From Brucella sp. BE17 (GTDB lineage: Bacteria > Pseudomonadota > Alphaproteobacteria > Rhizobiales > Rhizobiaceae): a stretch of DNA of 64,000 bases. Position 1 is the first letter of the stretch; the number at the start of each line of letters is the position of its first letter. The notes under the pieces are model-generated. The model made no database searches, was not told the origin of the DNA, and was given only the letters and a program-made list of their open reading frames with translations. Of this stretch, positions 54,955-62,941 are shown in pieces. Made by a program: the position numbers and the translations under genes. The stretch lies in contig NZ_CP154467.1 of the NCBI RefSeq assembly GCF_039545455.1, positions 2,226,501-2,290,500 on the forward strand, read 5' to 3'.

Positions 54955-57950
54955 GTGACATGCGTTTGAATGACAGGGGCCGCGTTAACCGGCAAAAGCC
55001 CATGCGTTTTACTTTCAACGGCAAGTCCTATTCTGGTTTCGAAGGGGATACGCTGGCTTCTGCCTTGCTTGCGCATAGTGAGCATCTCGTCGGGCGCTCG
55101 TTCAAATATCACCGTCCGCGCGGCATCCTCTCTGCCGGCTCCGAGGAACCAAATGCCCTGATGGGCATTACGCGTGGGCCGGGGCGTTTTGAGCCCAACA
55201 GCCGCGCAACGGTGCTCGAACTCTATGACGGTATGAAAGCGGAGAGCCAGAACCACTGGCCGTCGCTGAAACATGATGTCGGTGCGATCAATGACGCACT
55301 TTTCATGTTCCTCTCTGCAGGCTTTTACTACAAGACCTTTATGTGGCCGAAGAGCTTTTGGAACAAGGTTTACGAGCCTTTTATCCGGGGCGCTGCCGGT
55401 CTTGGCAAATCGCCGTCAGAACCTGATCCCGACACCTATGCCAGCCGTTATGCGTTCTGCGATGTTCTTGTGGTGGGTAGCGGTTCCGCAGGGCTTGCGG
55501 CAGCGCTTGAAGCTGCCAAAAGCGGCGCGAAAGTCATGCTTGTTGACGAGCAAGCGGAGTTCGGCGGGTCGCTGTTGTCCGAGCCTGAGCCCGTCATTAA
55601 TGGCCGTGCAAGCTGGGACTGGGTGAGCGAGACGATCGAAGCGCTCAAGACCAATCCCAATGTCACGCTTTTGCCGCGCACCACGGCGATTGGTTATTAT
55701 CACCAGAATATGCTCGGCCTTTGCGAGCGCCTGACCGATCATCAGGCGAAGCCCGCTTCCAATGCGCCGCGCGAGCGCATGTGGCGCGTGCGTGCAAGTC
55801 AGGTCGTGCTGGCGCAGGGCGCGATTGAGAAGCCGCTGATCTTTGCCGGTAATGATCGGCCGGGCGTGATGCTGGCGTCCGCCGCCCGCACCTATCTCAA
55901 CCGGTATGGTGTGAAGGTTGGAAACCGCGCCGTGATTGCCACAAGCCATGATAGCGCATGGCTCGCCGCCTTCGATTTGGCGGTGGCAGGCGTCGCTGTT
56001 CCTGCCATCGTGGATGTGCGCGAACAGGTGGCCGATAGTCTGATCAACCGCGCCAAAATGCTCGGCATCGAGACACTGACAGGCTGGACGGTGAGCGACA
56101 CCGGCGGGCGTCATCGGGTATCCTCCGTGCGGGTCAATCCGGTCAATAAGGGTTCGGTAGGCCCCGCACGCACGATTCCCTGTGATGTGGTGTTGATGTC
56201 GGGCGGGTGGAACCCAAGCGTGCATCTTTTCTCGCACACCAAGGGCAAGCTTATCTGGGATGAAGAACGCCAGATTTATTTGCCGGGCGAGCGTACTGAG
56301 GAAAGCCGTGTTGCCGGTGCCGGTAATGGCAATTTTGATCTGCAAAGCGCTCTGCGTGAAGGTGCCGAAGCGGGCAATGCCGCAGCCCTTGATGCCGGAT
56401 ATAAAGCGAAGATAGGCGAATATGCGGTTGCCGGTGATTTTATCTGCGATGGCGTGAGCTGTCGCGACTTGCCAACAGATCGTGACCCCGGAAAAGCCAA
56501 GGCATTCATCGATTTCCAGAACGATGTCACTGCCAAGGATATCAGGCTTGCGGTGCGTGAGGGTTTTCGTTCCATCGAACACGTCAAGCGCTATACTACA
56601 AATGGCATGGCGACGGATCAGGGCAAGACCTCGAACATCAACGGTCTGGCGGTGGCATCCGACGCGCTGAGCCGTCCGGTGCCGCAGGTGGGGCTGACGA
56701 CCTTCCGTCCGCCCTATACGCCGACGACCTTTGGTGCTTTCTGCGGTTATAATCGTGGAAAACTGTTTGATGTCACGCGCAAGACGCCGATTGACGCCTG
56801 GGCCGAGCAGCACGGCGCAGCCTTTGAGCCGGTTTCGCTTTGGCGGCGTGCCTGGTATTTCCCCAAAGCCGGCGAAGACATGCATCAGGCCGTGGCGCGG
56901 GAATGCAAGGCAACGCGTGAATCGCTGGGCATGTTCGATGCCTCTACGCTCGGCAAGATCGAAGTGGTTGGACCGGACGCTGCAGAATTCATGAACCGCA
57001 TGTATACCAACCCATGGATGAAACTCGGCGTCGGGCGCTGCCGTTACGGTTTGCTGCTTGGTGAAGACGGCTTTATTCGCGACGATGGTGTGGTTGGCAG
57101 ACTGACGCAGGACCGTTTCCATGTCACCACCACCACCGGTGGTGCGGCACAGGTTCTCAACAAGATGGAGGATTATCTCCAGACCGAATGGCCGGACCTT
57201 AAAGTCTCACTCACTTCGACCACCGAGCAATGGGCAGTCGTGGCGATCAATGGTCCCAATGCGCGCAAGCTCATTGAGCCGATGGTCGAAGGCCTGGATA
57301 TTTCCGATGAAGCTTTTCCGCATATGTCGGTTGCTGAATGCAAATTTTTGGGTGTACCCGCCCGGCTCTTCCGCATGAGTTTTACCGGCGAACTGGGCTT
57401 CGAGATCAACGTGCCGTCGCGCTATGGCCTGTCGCTTTGGAAAGCGCTCTATGAGGCGGGCAGGCAATATGACATCATGCCATACGGCACCGAAACGATG
57501 CACGTGCTGCGCGCCGAAAAAGGCTATATCATTGTAGGACAAGATACGGACGGCACGGTAACACCCGACGACGCCAGTCTTGGCTGGGCCATCGGCAAGC
57601 AAAAGCCGGATTTTGTCGGCAAACGTTCGCTTTCCCGCCCAGACATGCTGAAAGCCGAGCGTAAGCATCTGGTCGGCCTTCTAACCAAAGATCCAAAGCT
57701 TGTGCTTGAAGAAGGTGCACAGATTGTTGCCGATCCCAAACAGGCGCTGCCGATGACCATGCTCGGCCATGTCACCTCGTCTTACTGGAGCGAGACGCTG
57801 GGCCGCTCAATTGCGCTGGCACTGGTTTCTGGCGGCAAGGCGCGCATGGGCGAAACACTCTTTGTACCAATGGCCGACGGGGCAGTGCATGAAGCGGTGG
57901 TTTCGGGCATGGTTTTCTATGACCCCGAAGGCAAGAGATTGAATGGATAG
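54951..57950 (+). CDS. soxA: Sarcosine oxidase alpha subunit
   Basis: 999 residues. The N-terminal part (about 1-110) is ferredoxin-like (FTFNGKSYSGFEGDTLASALLAHS in parts). The middle (about 165-500) is a NAD/FAD fold (DVLVVGSGSAGLAAALEAAKSG). The C-terminal ~390 residues are GcvT-like and transfer the methyl group to tetrahydrofolate (ESLGMFDASTLGKIEVVGPDA, MSFTGELGFEI). Full length. Coupled to soxD by an ATGA overlap. Confidence 0.96.
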   Translation: MSDMRLNDRGRVNRQKPMRFTFNGKSYSGFEGDTLASALLAHSEHLVGRSFKYHRPRGILSAGSEEPNALMGITRGPGRFEPNSRATVLELYDGMKAESQNHWPSLKHDVGAINDALFMFLSAGFYYKTFMWPKSFWNKVYEPFIRGAAGLGKSPSEPDPDTYASRYAFCDVLVVGSGSAGLAAALEAAKSGAKVMLVDEQAEFGGSLLSEPEPVINGRASWDWVSETIEALKTNPNVTLLPRTTAIGYYHQNMLGLCERLTDHQAKPASNAPRERMWRVRASQVVLAQGAIEKPLIFAGNDRPGVMLASAARTYLNRYGVKVGNRAVIATSHDSAWLAAFDLAVAGVAVPAIVDVREQVADSLINRAKMLGIETLTGWTVSDTGGRHRVSSVRVNPVNKGSVGPARTIPCDVVLMSGGWNPSVHLFSHTKGKLIWDEERQIYLPGERTEESRVAGAGNGNFDLQSALREGAEAGNAAALDAGYKAKIGEYAVAGDFICDGVSCRDLPTDRDPGKAKAFIDFQNDVTAKDIRLAVREGFRSIEHVKRYTTNGMATDQGKTSNINGLAVASDALSRPVPQVGLTTFRPPYTPTTFGAFCGYNRGKLFDVTRKTPIDAWAEQHGAAFEPVSLWRRAWYFPKAGEDMHQAVARECKATRESLGMFDASTLGKIEVVGPDAAEFMNRMYTNPWMKLGVGRCRYGLLLGEDGFIRDDGVVGRLTQDRFHVTTTTGGAAQVLNKMEDYLQTEWPDLKVSLTSTTEQWAVVAINGPNARKLIEPMVEGLDISDEAFPHMSVAECKFLGVPARLFRMSFTGELGFEINVPSRYGLSLWKALYEAGRQYDIMPYGTETMHVLRAEKGYIIVGQDTDGTVTPDDASLGWAIGKQKPDFVGKRSLSRPDMLKAERKHLVGLLTKDPKLVLEEGAQIVADPKQALPMTMLGHVTSSYWSETLGRSIALALVSGGKARMGETLFVPMADGAVHEAVVSGMVFYDPEGKRLNG

Positions 57951-57960
57951 GGATTGAGCC

Positions 57961-58503
57961 ATGCTTGTCGAGACAAAACCTTATGCGAGCCGCAAGGTCG
58001 TTATTCCGGGCCGTGTGGAAATCCATGCCGCTGACGATTCCGCTCGTTTCAGCCTGCGCATAGCATCCGAAAAGCGCGCTCTGGCTGAAAAGGCATTGGG
58101 CGCAAAAATCCCCGAGAAGATCGGCGCACTTGTCAGGACCGGCGATACTGCTGTTGCCTGCCTTGGGCCGGATGAGTGGTATATCTGGGCTGACGAAGCC
58201 AGGACGGATGCTATCTCCCAATCATTTGCGAAGCTATATGAAAAAGAACAACATAGCCTGACCGACGTCAGCCATCGCGAAACCGGCATCGACATCATTG
58301 GCCCCAAGGCCGAATGGCTGCTCAACGCCGCATCCCCGCTTGATCTCGCCAAAATGCAGGCGCCTGGCGCTAACCGCACTATTTTCGATCACGCCCAGAT
58401 CATTCTGATGAAGTGGGATGCAGACCATTATCGGATCGAAGTGTGGAACTCCTTTGCTGACCATGTCTGGACCTTGCTCGAAGTGGCCAGCAACGAAATC
58501 TGA
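57961..58503 (+). CDS. soxG: Sarcosine oxidase gamma subunit
   Basis: 180 residues, GcvT-like small subunit: CLGPDEWYIWADEA, LTDVSHRETGIDIIGPKAEWLLNAASPLDL (in parts) and the C-terminal SFADHVWTLLEVA. Last gene of soxBDAG, followed by a terminator. The methyl groups released feed the folate pool. No glyA, folD or purU is adjacent. Confidence 0.93.
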   Translation: MLVETKPYASRKVVIPGRVEIHAADDSARFSLRIASEKRALAEKALGAKIPEKIGALVRTGDTAVACLGPDEWYIWADEARTDAISQSFAKLYEKEQHSLTDVSHRETGIDIIGPKAEWLLNAASPLDLAKMQAPGANRTIFDHAQIILMKWDADHYRIEVWNSFADHVWTLLEVASNEI

Positions 58504-58531
58504 TCCTTCAAAAGCACTAAGCGTATTTTTC

Positions 58532-58555
58532 AACGCCGCCCGCAAGGGTGGCGTT
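58532..58555 (+). terminator. Terminator after soxG
   Basis: AACGCC-GCCC and GGGT-GGCGTT pair around GCAA, then TTCGTTTTT. Confidence 0.88.
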
Positions 58556-58656
58556 TTCGTTTTTCCTTTGCTGGATGCTGATTTCTGGCTTGTTTTGATT
58601 AAATCCATATGTGAAGATTATATTCAGATAAGAAATTTTGTGAGGAGGCATTCCTG

Positions 58657-59814
58657 ATGCCGGAAAGTGAATTGCCCTTAAGCGGTCTTGTCGTCGTGGA
58701 TATGAGCCAGTTTCTGTCGGGGCCTTATTGTTCGCTGCGTCTGATGGATCTGGGTGCGCGTGTCATCAAGATCGAGCGGCCTGATGGCGGTGATCTTTCG
58801 CGCAGGCTTTATCTGAGCGATACCGAGATTGGCGGCGATTCGACCATTTTCCATGCTATCAATCGTGGCAAGGAAAGCCTGGCGCTCGACCTCAAAAACC
58901 CGGATGATCTGGCCTCACTCAAAACGCTCATTACCAAGGCCGATGTGCTGATCCAGAATTTCCGCCCCGGTGTGATCGAACGGCTTGGGCTCGATTACGA
59001 AGAGGCGAAGGCGATCAATCCACGTCTCGTCTATGCATCGATCAGCGGCTATGGCGAGGAAGGTCCGTGGGTCAAACGTCCCGGTCAGGATTTGCTTGCG
59101 CAGGCGCGCTCGGGTCTGATGTGGCTCAATGGCGATGAAGGACAGGGCCCGGTGCCGTTCGGCTTAGCGGTCGCCGATATGCTGGCCGGGGCTGCCGTAG
59201 CCCAGGGCATTCTGGCGGCATTGGTGCGGCGCGGCATTTCCGGCAAAGGTTCGCATGTTGAAACCAGCCTTCTCGAAGCGCTGGTCGATTTTCAGTTCGA
59301 GGTGCTGACCACGCATCTCAATGATGGTCGACGCCTGCCAAAACGCTCCGACTTTCGCAGTGCGCATGCCTATCTCGCCGCCCCTTACGGTGTCTATCAG
59401 GCTGCAGACGGTTATCTTGCCATTGCCATGACGCCCATCCCGAAACTGGCAGCACTTCTGCAAGCCGCAACACTTGCGCCCTTTGCCGACGATCCGTCAA
59501 GCTGGTTTACCAAGCGCGACGCAATCAAGCGTCTTATCGCTGCGCGCATTGCCGAGAAGACGGTGGATGAATGGCTCGCCATTCTGGAACCCGCCGATAT
59601 CTGGTGCTCGCGCGTTCTCAACTGGAAAGAACTTCTTTCAAGCGAAGGTTTTTCCGTTCTCGACATGCTGCAAACGGTGACGCGTGAGGACGATGTGTCC
59701 ATCACCACCACGCGTTCGCCACTGCGCATCAACGGTCTCCGCTCGAAAGTCGCGCGTGCTGCGCCGCGCATTGGGGAAAACAGCAAGGAAATTCGCGAGG
59801 AGTTTGGTCTATGA
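58657..59814 (+). CDS. Class III (CaiB/BaiF) CoA-transferase
   Basis: 385 residues. Family III CoA-transferases move CoA between an acyl-CoA and a free acid in catabolic routes. Motifs: VVVDMSQFLSGPYCSLRLMDLGARVIKIERPDGGD (in parts), LDLKNPDD, LIQNFRPGVIERLGLDYE, VYASISGYGEEGPW and the usual catalytic Asp region GQDLLAQARSGLM. AGGAGG precedes the ATG at a good distance. Its stop overlaps the next gene by four bases, linking it to an unusual solute-binding-like protein. Substrate not determinable. Confidence 0.92.
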   Translation: MPESELPLSGLVVVDMSQFLSGPYCSLRLMDLGARVIKIERPDGGDLSRRLYLSDTEIGGDSTIFHAINRGKESLALDLKNPDDLASLKTLITKADVLIQNFRPGVIERLGLDYEEAKAINPRLVYASISGYGEEGPWVKRPGQDLLAQARSGLMWLNGDEGQGPVPFGLAVADMLAGAAVAQGILAALVRRGISGKGSHVETSLLEALVDFQFEVLTTHLNDGRRLPKRSDFRSAHAYLAAPYGVYQAADGYLAIAMTPIPKLAALLQAATLAPFADDPSSWFTKRDAIKRLIAARIAEKTVDEWLAILEPADIWCSRVLNWKELLSSEGFSVLDMLQTVTREDDVSITTTRSPLRINGLRSKVARAAPRIGENSKEIREEFGL

Positions 59815-60959
59815 GCAGCATTCGCCTGAAAGGACCCCTGAAAGGCTCCCTGAAAGGAATGACCTGGAGCCATCCGCGCGGTTATGATCCGATGGTCGCC
59901 TGCTCAAAACAATGGTTTGAGGATACGGGCGTCGACATCATATGGGAAAAGCGTTCATTGCAGGATTTCGAGGCTTTTCCGGTTGAGGAACTGGCGAAAA
60001 ACTTCGATCTCATCGTCATTGATCATCCTCATGTCGGGCAGATTACCAAGGAAAATTGCCTGCTTCCGCTCGATGTGGAGGGGCGTGAGGCTGAATTGCA
60101 AGCGCTGGCCAATGGTTCGGTTGGGCAGTCCTTTCCCAGCTACAACTGGCAGGGTCGGCAATGGGCTTTTCCGCTCGATGCGGCAACGCAGGTGCAGGCA
60201 TGGCGGCCTGATCTCATTGATGTGCCTGCCATGTCATGGGACGAAGTGCTGTGTCTTGCGCGTGCGGGAAAGGTGCTGTTGCCGCTACGCCCGCCGCATT
60301 CGCTGATGAGCTTTTTCACGCTAGCTGCCAATAGCGAAACGCCCTGCGTCACTGGGGGCGAATTCATTGGCCTTGACGCCGGGATCAGGGTTTTCGGACA
60401 ATTGCTCGAAATTGCGGCGCTGATCGACCCTGCATGTTTCGACATGGACCCGATTGCTGCCTTTGAAGCTATGGCTAAACCGGGTTCCGCCATCGCCTGT
60501 GTGCCCCTGGTCTATGGCTATGTGAATTATTCCATGCCGGAGTTCCGTGAGAGGCTCATTCGTTTTGCCGATATTCCGCACGGCAGCGCAGGCGTGGATG
60601 GTTCGGCGCTCGGCGGCACCGGCATTGCCGTTTCAGCCTTCGGCAAACACGCGCAAGCGGCGATTGATTTTGCCTATTGGGTGGCGAGTGGCACGGTGCA
60701 GAAGGGCCTTTATGCCGCTTCCAATGGACAGCCGGGTCATGCGGCGGCATGGGAAGACGCGGCTGTCAACGCCGCCGCATCGGGCTTTTATCGTGACACG
60801 CGCGCAACGCTTGAAGGCGCATGGGTACGTCCGCGTCATGACGGCTATATGCCATTTCAGGAAGCGGCATCCGAACGTCTCAACAAGGGCTTGCAGACAC
60901 ATGAACCGGCGGAGCGGGTGATCGCCGATCTGAACAGATTGTTTCGCGAAAGTTTCTGA
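59811..60959 (+). CDS. Solute-binding-protein-like protein without a signal peptide
   Basis: 382 residues resembling ABC sugar/peptide-type extracellular solute-binding proteins: NFDLIVIDHPHVGQ, AFPLDAATQVQAWRPDL, LGGTGIAVSAFGKHAQAAIDFAYWVASG (in parts) and a C-terminal LNKGLQTHEPAERVIADLN. There is no hydrophobic signal sequence; the N-terminus is short, polar and has a small repeat (KGPLKGSLKGMTW). It overlaps the CoA-transferase gene, so it is probably cytoplasmic, a ligand sensor or enzyme-bound carrier rather than a transporter part. No permease or ATPase accompanies it here. Confidence 0.75.
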   Translation: MSSIRLKGPLKGSLKGMTWSHPRGYDPMVACSKQWFEDTGVDIIWEKRSLQDFEAFPVEELAKNFDLIVIDHPHVGQITKENCLLPLDVEGREAELQALANGSVGQSFPSYNWQGRQWAFPLDAATQVQAWRPDLIDVPAMSWDEVLCLARAGKVLLPLRPPHSLMSFFTLAANSETPCVTGGEFIGLDAGIRVFGQLLEIAALIDPACFDMDPIAAFEAMAKPGSAIACVPLVYGYVNYSMPEFRERLIRFADIPHGSAGVDGSALGGTGIAVSAFGKHAQAAIDFAYWVASGTVQKGLYAASNGQPGHAAAWEDAAVNAAASGFYRDTRATLEGAWVRPRHDGYMPFQEAASERLNKGLQTHEPAERVIADLNRLFRESF

Positions 60960-60982
60960 TGAGATCACATTTGGGCGGGGCG

Positions 60983-61014
60983 GAAGGCTGGCGGGGGACC
61001 GCCAGCCTTCTTTT
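60983..61014. terminator. Strong terminator after the binding-protein-like gene
   Basis: GAAGGCTGGCGG and CCGCCAGCCTTC form a perfect 12-bp stem with loop GGGA, followed by TTTT. It lies at the end of two convergent genes. Confidence 0.92.
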
Positions 61015-61861
61015 ATAACTTCCAAAGACGCAGGGCGTTTTCGCAAAGAAGCAACGCCTTTTCGTCCTCGCTGCACCCCTTGAGCAGCGCATGCGTTGCT
61101 GCCACCCAAGTCGAAAGCCCGGCATCAACAGAACTCGCAAGCGTGCAGACCGGCCAATCGCTGCCCCACACGACACGCTCCCAGCCGAAAGACGCTATGA
61201 CGTGTTCGGCATAGGGCTGCAGTGTTTCCACCGTCCAGCTTTCAGGCTCGGCATAGGCCACAATGCCAGAAATCTTGGCAATGACATTATCGCGTTGTGC
61301 TATCTCCGAAATACCCTTCTGCCAGCTTTCCAGAGCGCCCGATTTGAGGTCCGGCACGCCGCAATGATCGAGTACGAATTGCGCGTCCGGTGCGAGATCG
61401 GCAAGCGCTACGGCCTTGTCGATCTGATGCGGAAGGGTGCAGAGGTCGAAGGTGAGTTCCGTCCCCTCCAGCAACTGGATGTTTTGCCGAAACAGTGGCT
61501 GCTCTGACAACTCGTCAGGTACAACATGCAGCACACGGCGAAAGCCTCTCACAAAAGGATTGGCGAGCTGCCTCTCCAGATAGTCCGCAAAGCCCGGTTC
61601 TTCGGGCCGGCAGGACACAATCGCGCCTTTGATAAACCCATCGGACCGGTCGGCTAGGCTTTGAATGTGGTCTGTTTCGGATTGAATGGCATCGGGTGCA
61701 ACATCCACTTCCATATGAAGTGCTGCGCGAATGCCGCAGCGCTCGGCCTGACGGCGATAAGTCGAAAAAAGAAAGTCTCGGTTAAGTGCCGGTGTATTGG
61801 CAAGCCACGGATAGCTGAGTGCGCTTTTGTCGATAAGGTGTAGATGCGTGTCGAAAATCAT
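61013..61861 (-). CDS. Amidohydrolase-2 family metal-dependent hydrolase
   Basis: 282 residues of the TIM-barrel amidohydrolase family that includes lactonases for sugar acids and pyrone dicarboxylate. N-terminal metal motif DTHLHLI, a middle FVLDHCGVPD, and the C-terminal GSDWPVC with the catalytic Asp. It probably opens a lactone in the catabolic route formed with the CoA-transferase and transporter genes (inference). GAGGGGG lies upstream of the start. Confidence 0.88.
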   Translation of the reverse strand: MIFDTHLHLIDKSALSYPWLANTPALNRDFLFSTYRRQAERCGIRAALHMEVDVAPDAIQSETDHIQSLADRSDGFIKGAIVSCRPEEPGFADYLERQLANPFVRGFRRVLHVVPDELSEQPLFRQNIQLLEGTELTFDLCTLPHQIDKAVALADLAPDAQFVLDHCGVPDLKSGALESWQKGISEIAQRDNVIAKISGIVAYAEPESWTVETLQPYAEHVIASFGWERVVWGSDWPVCTLASSVDAGLSTWVAATHALLKGCSEDEKALLLCENALRLWKL

Positions 61862-61977
61862 GAAAATAGGCCCCCTCTTATTCTCTCGCGCATCCTTTCA
61901 AAAATAAAGAGAGTTTTCAAACGAGAATTTGAACGTTCACAAAAATGGTAAAAAACAAGGAGGTAGGGTTAAAGTAT

Positions 61978-61995
61978 GCCGGTTTGTTTGCCGGC
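61978..61995 (-). terminator. Hairpin at the end of the IclR gene
   Basis: On the minus strand CCGGC and GCCGG-type arms (GCCGG at 61978-61982, CCGGC at 61991-61995) flank an A-rich loop directly after the stop. No clear T tract. Confidence 0.45.
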
Positions 61996-62804
61996 TATTC
62001 GTTTGCGCCGACGTCCGATCCAACCAGCCGTGACAGGTCTGAAACGGTTTTGAGAAGCAAGTTGATGGTTTGGGTGATGTCGGGCGCAGAGGCTGAATTG
62101 ACTAACGTCACATAGGGGCAAGTGAGGGCAGCGATGCAGGTGCCGTCCGGCCCCAGTATAGGCGCAGATAGGTTATAGACGCCAGCCACCTGCGCGCTCG
62201 GCATCATTTCATAACCACGTTCCCTGATCTGGTCGAGCCGTTCGTAAAAGCTATCGTCCAGTTCGACGGCATCACTATCCTTAACATACTCGGCGATCAT
62301 CATCTTGCGCTCCTCAGTGGAGCGGAATGCCAGAAGCACGTGGCCCGAGCCGGTGTCGAACAGGCTGATATGCGAGCCGACTCGGATGGAAATGCCCCAG
62401 TAATCGGGCGCTTCCTGTTGCGCGATGACGACAACCGAACCGCGGTCAAAGACGGAAAGCTGGTTGGCCTGTCGCGAACGGTCTGCGAGCGCGCGCATGT
62501 AGGGTGTCGCAAAAGAGGCAAGGCGACGCACCGGTGCGTGGAGATGCGCAAGGCCGAACAGCTTGAGTGTGAGCGAATAGCGGTCGCCATCCAGTCTCGT
62601 GACATAGCCGCGCCGCACCAGCCGGTCGAGCATACGGTAGAACTCATTGGGACTGCGGTCGAGGTGCTTGGCAATCTCGGCCTGCGTCAGACCACCGTCG
62701 ACGCTCGCCAGCAGTTCGAGAATGTCCAGTCCCTTGTCGAGTGCGGGGGCGCGATAGCGGTCATCTGTTTCCAACGCTTTGTCCTCATGAATGCGGTTTT
62801 TCAT
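61995..62804 (-). CDS. IclR-family transcriptional regulator
   Basis: 269 residues. N-terminal winged helix (ALDKGLDILELLASVDGGLTQAEIAKHLDRSPNEFYRMLDRL read in short motifs) and a C-terminal IclR effector domain (ISIRVGSHISLFDTGSGHVLLAF, VAGVYNLSAPILGPDGTCIAAL). Likely local regulator of the divergent transporter and the neighbouring catabolic genes. Start placed at 62804; the frame runs to 62861 without a ribosome site, and none is obvious at 62804 either. Confidence 0.9.
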   Translation of the reverse strand: MKNRIHEDKALETDDRYRAPALDKGLDILELLASVDGGLTQAEIAKHLDRSPNEFYRMLDRLVRRGYVTRLDGDRYSLTLKLFGLAHLHAPVRRLASFATPYMRALADRSRQANQLSVFDRGSVVVIAQQEAPDYWGISIRVGSHISLFDTGSGHVLLAFRSTEERKMMIAEYVKDSDAVELDDSFYERLDQIRERGYEMMPSAQVAGVYNLSAPILGPDGTCIAALTCPYVTLVNSASAPDITQTINLLLKTVSDLSRLVGSDVGANE

Positions 62805-62884
62805 ATACGAACAACGATGCGAGCGGAAGCGATAAGGATACGAATGCTGCTTGACCCGCAATGAATACTATGTTTGCATATGAA
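62800..62884. promoter_or_regulatory. Inverted pair of similar sites in the IclR-transporter spacer
   Basis: TTCATATACGAAC (62800-62812) and, on the other strand, TTCATATGCAAAC (62872-62884) match at 11 of 13 positions and face each other across ~60 bp. One overlaps the IclR start, the other the promoter side of the transporter gene. They are candidate IclR operators. Confidence 0.45.
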
Positions 62885-62941
62885 TATAAAATTTACAATT
62901 GGGTGCGGGCAAGGGAGTTGTCCGTATGTGAGGAGGAAAGC

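Noticed and set aside
55416..57122. 568-codon open frame antisense to soxA
   Set aside because: soxA motifs are intact across the whole span; the antisense protein has no recognisable domain or ribosome site.
61976..62053. A 25-codon + strand frame behind a strong AAGGAGGTAGGG site
   Set aside because: It is antisense to the end of the IclR gene, starts in the IclR hairpin, and encodes an Arg-rich peptide with no sign of selection.
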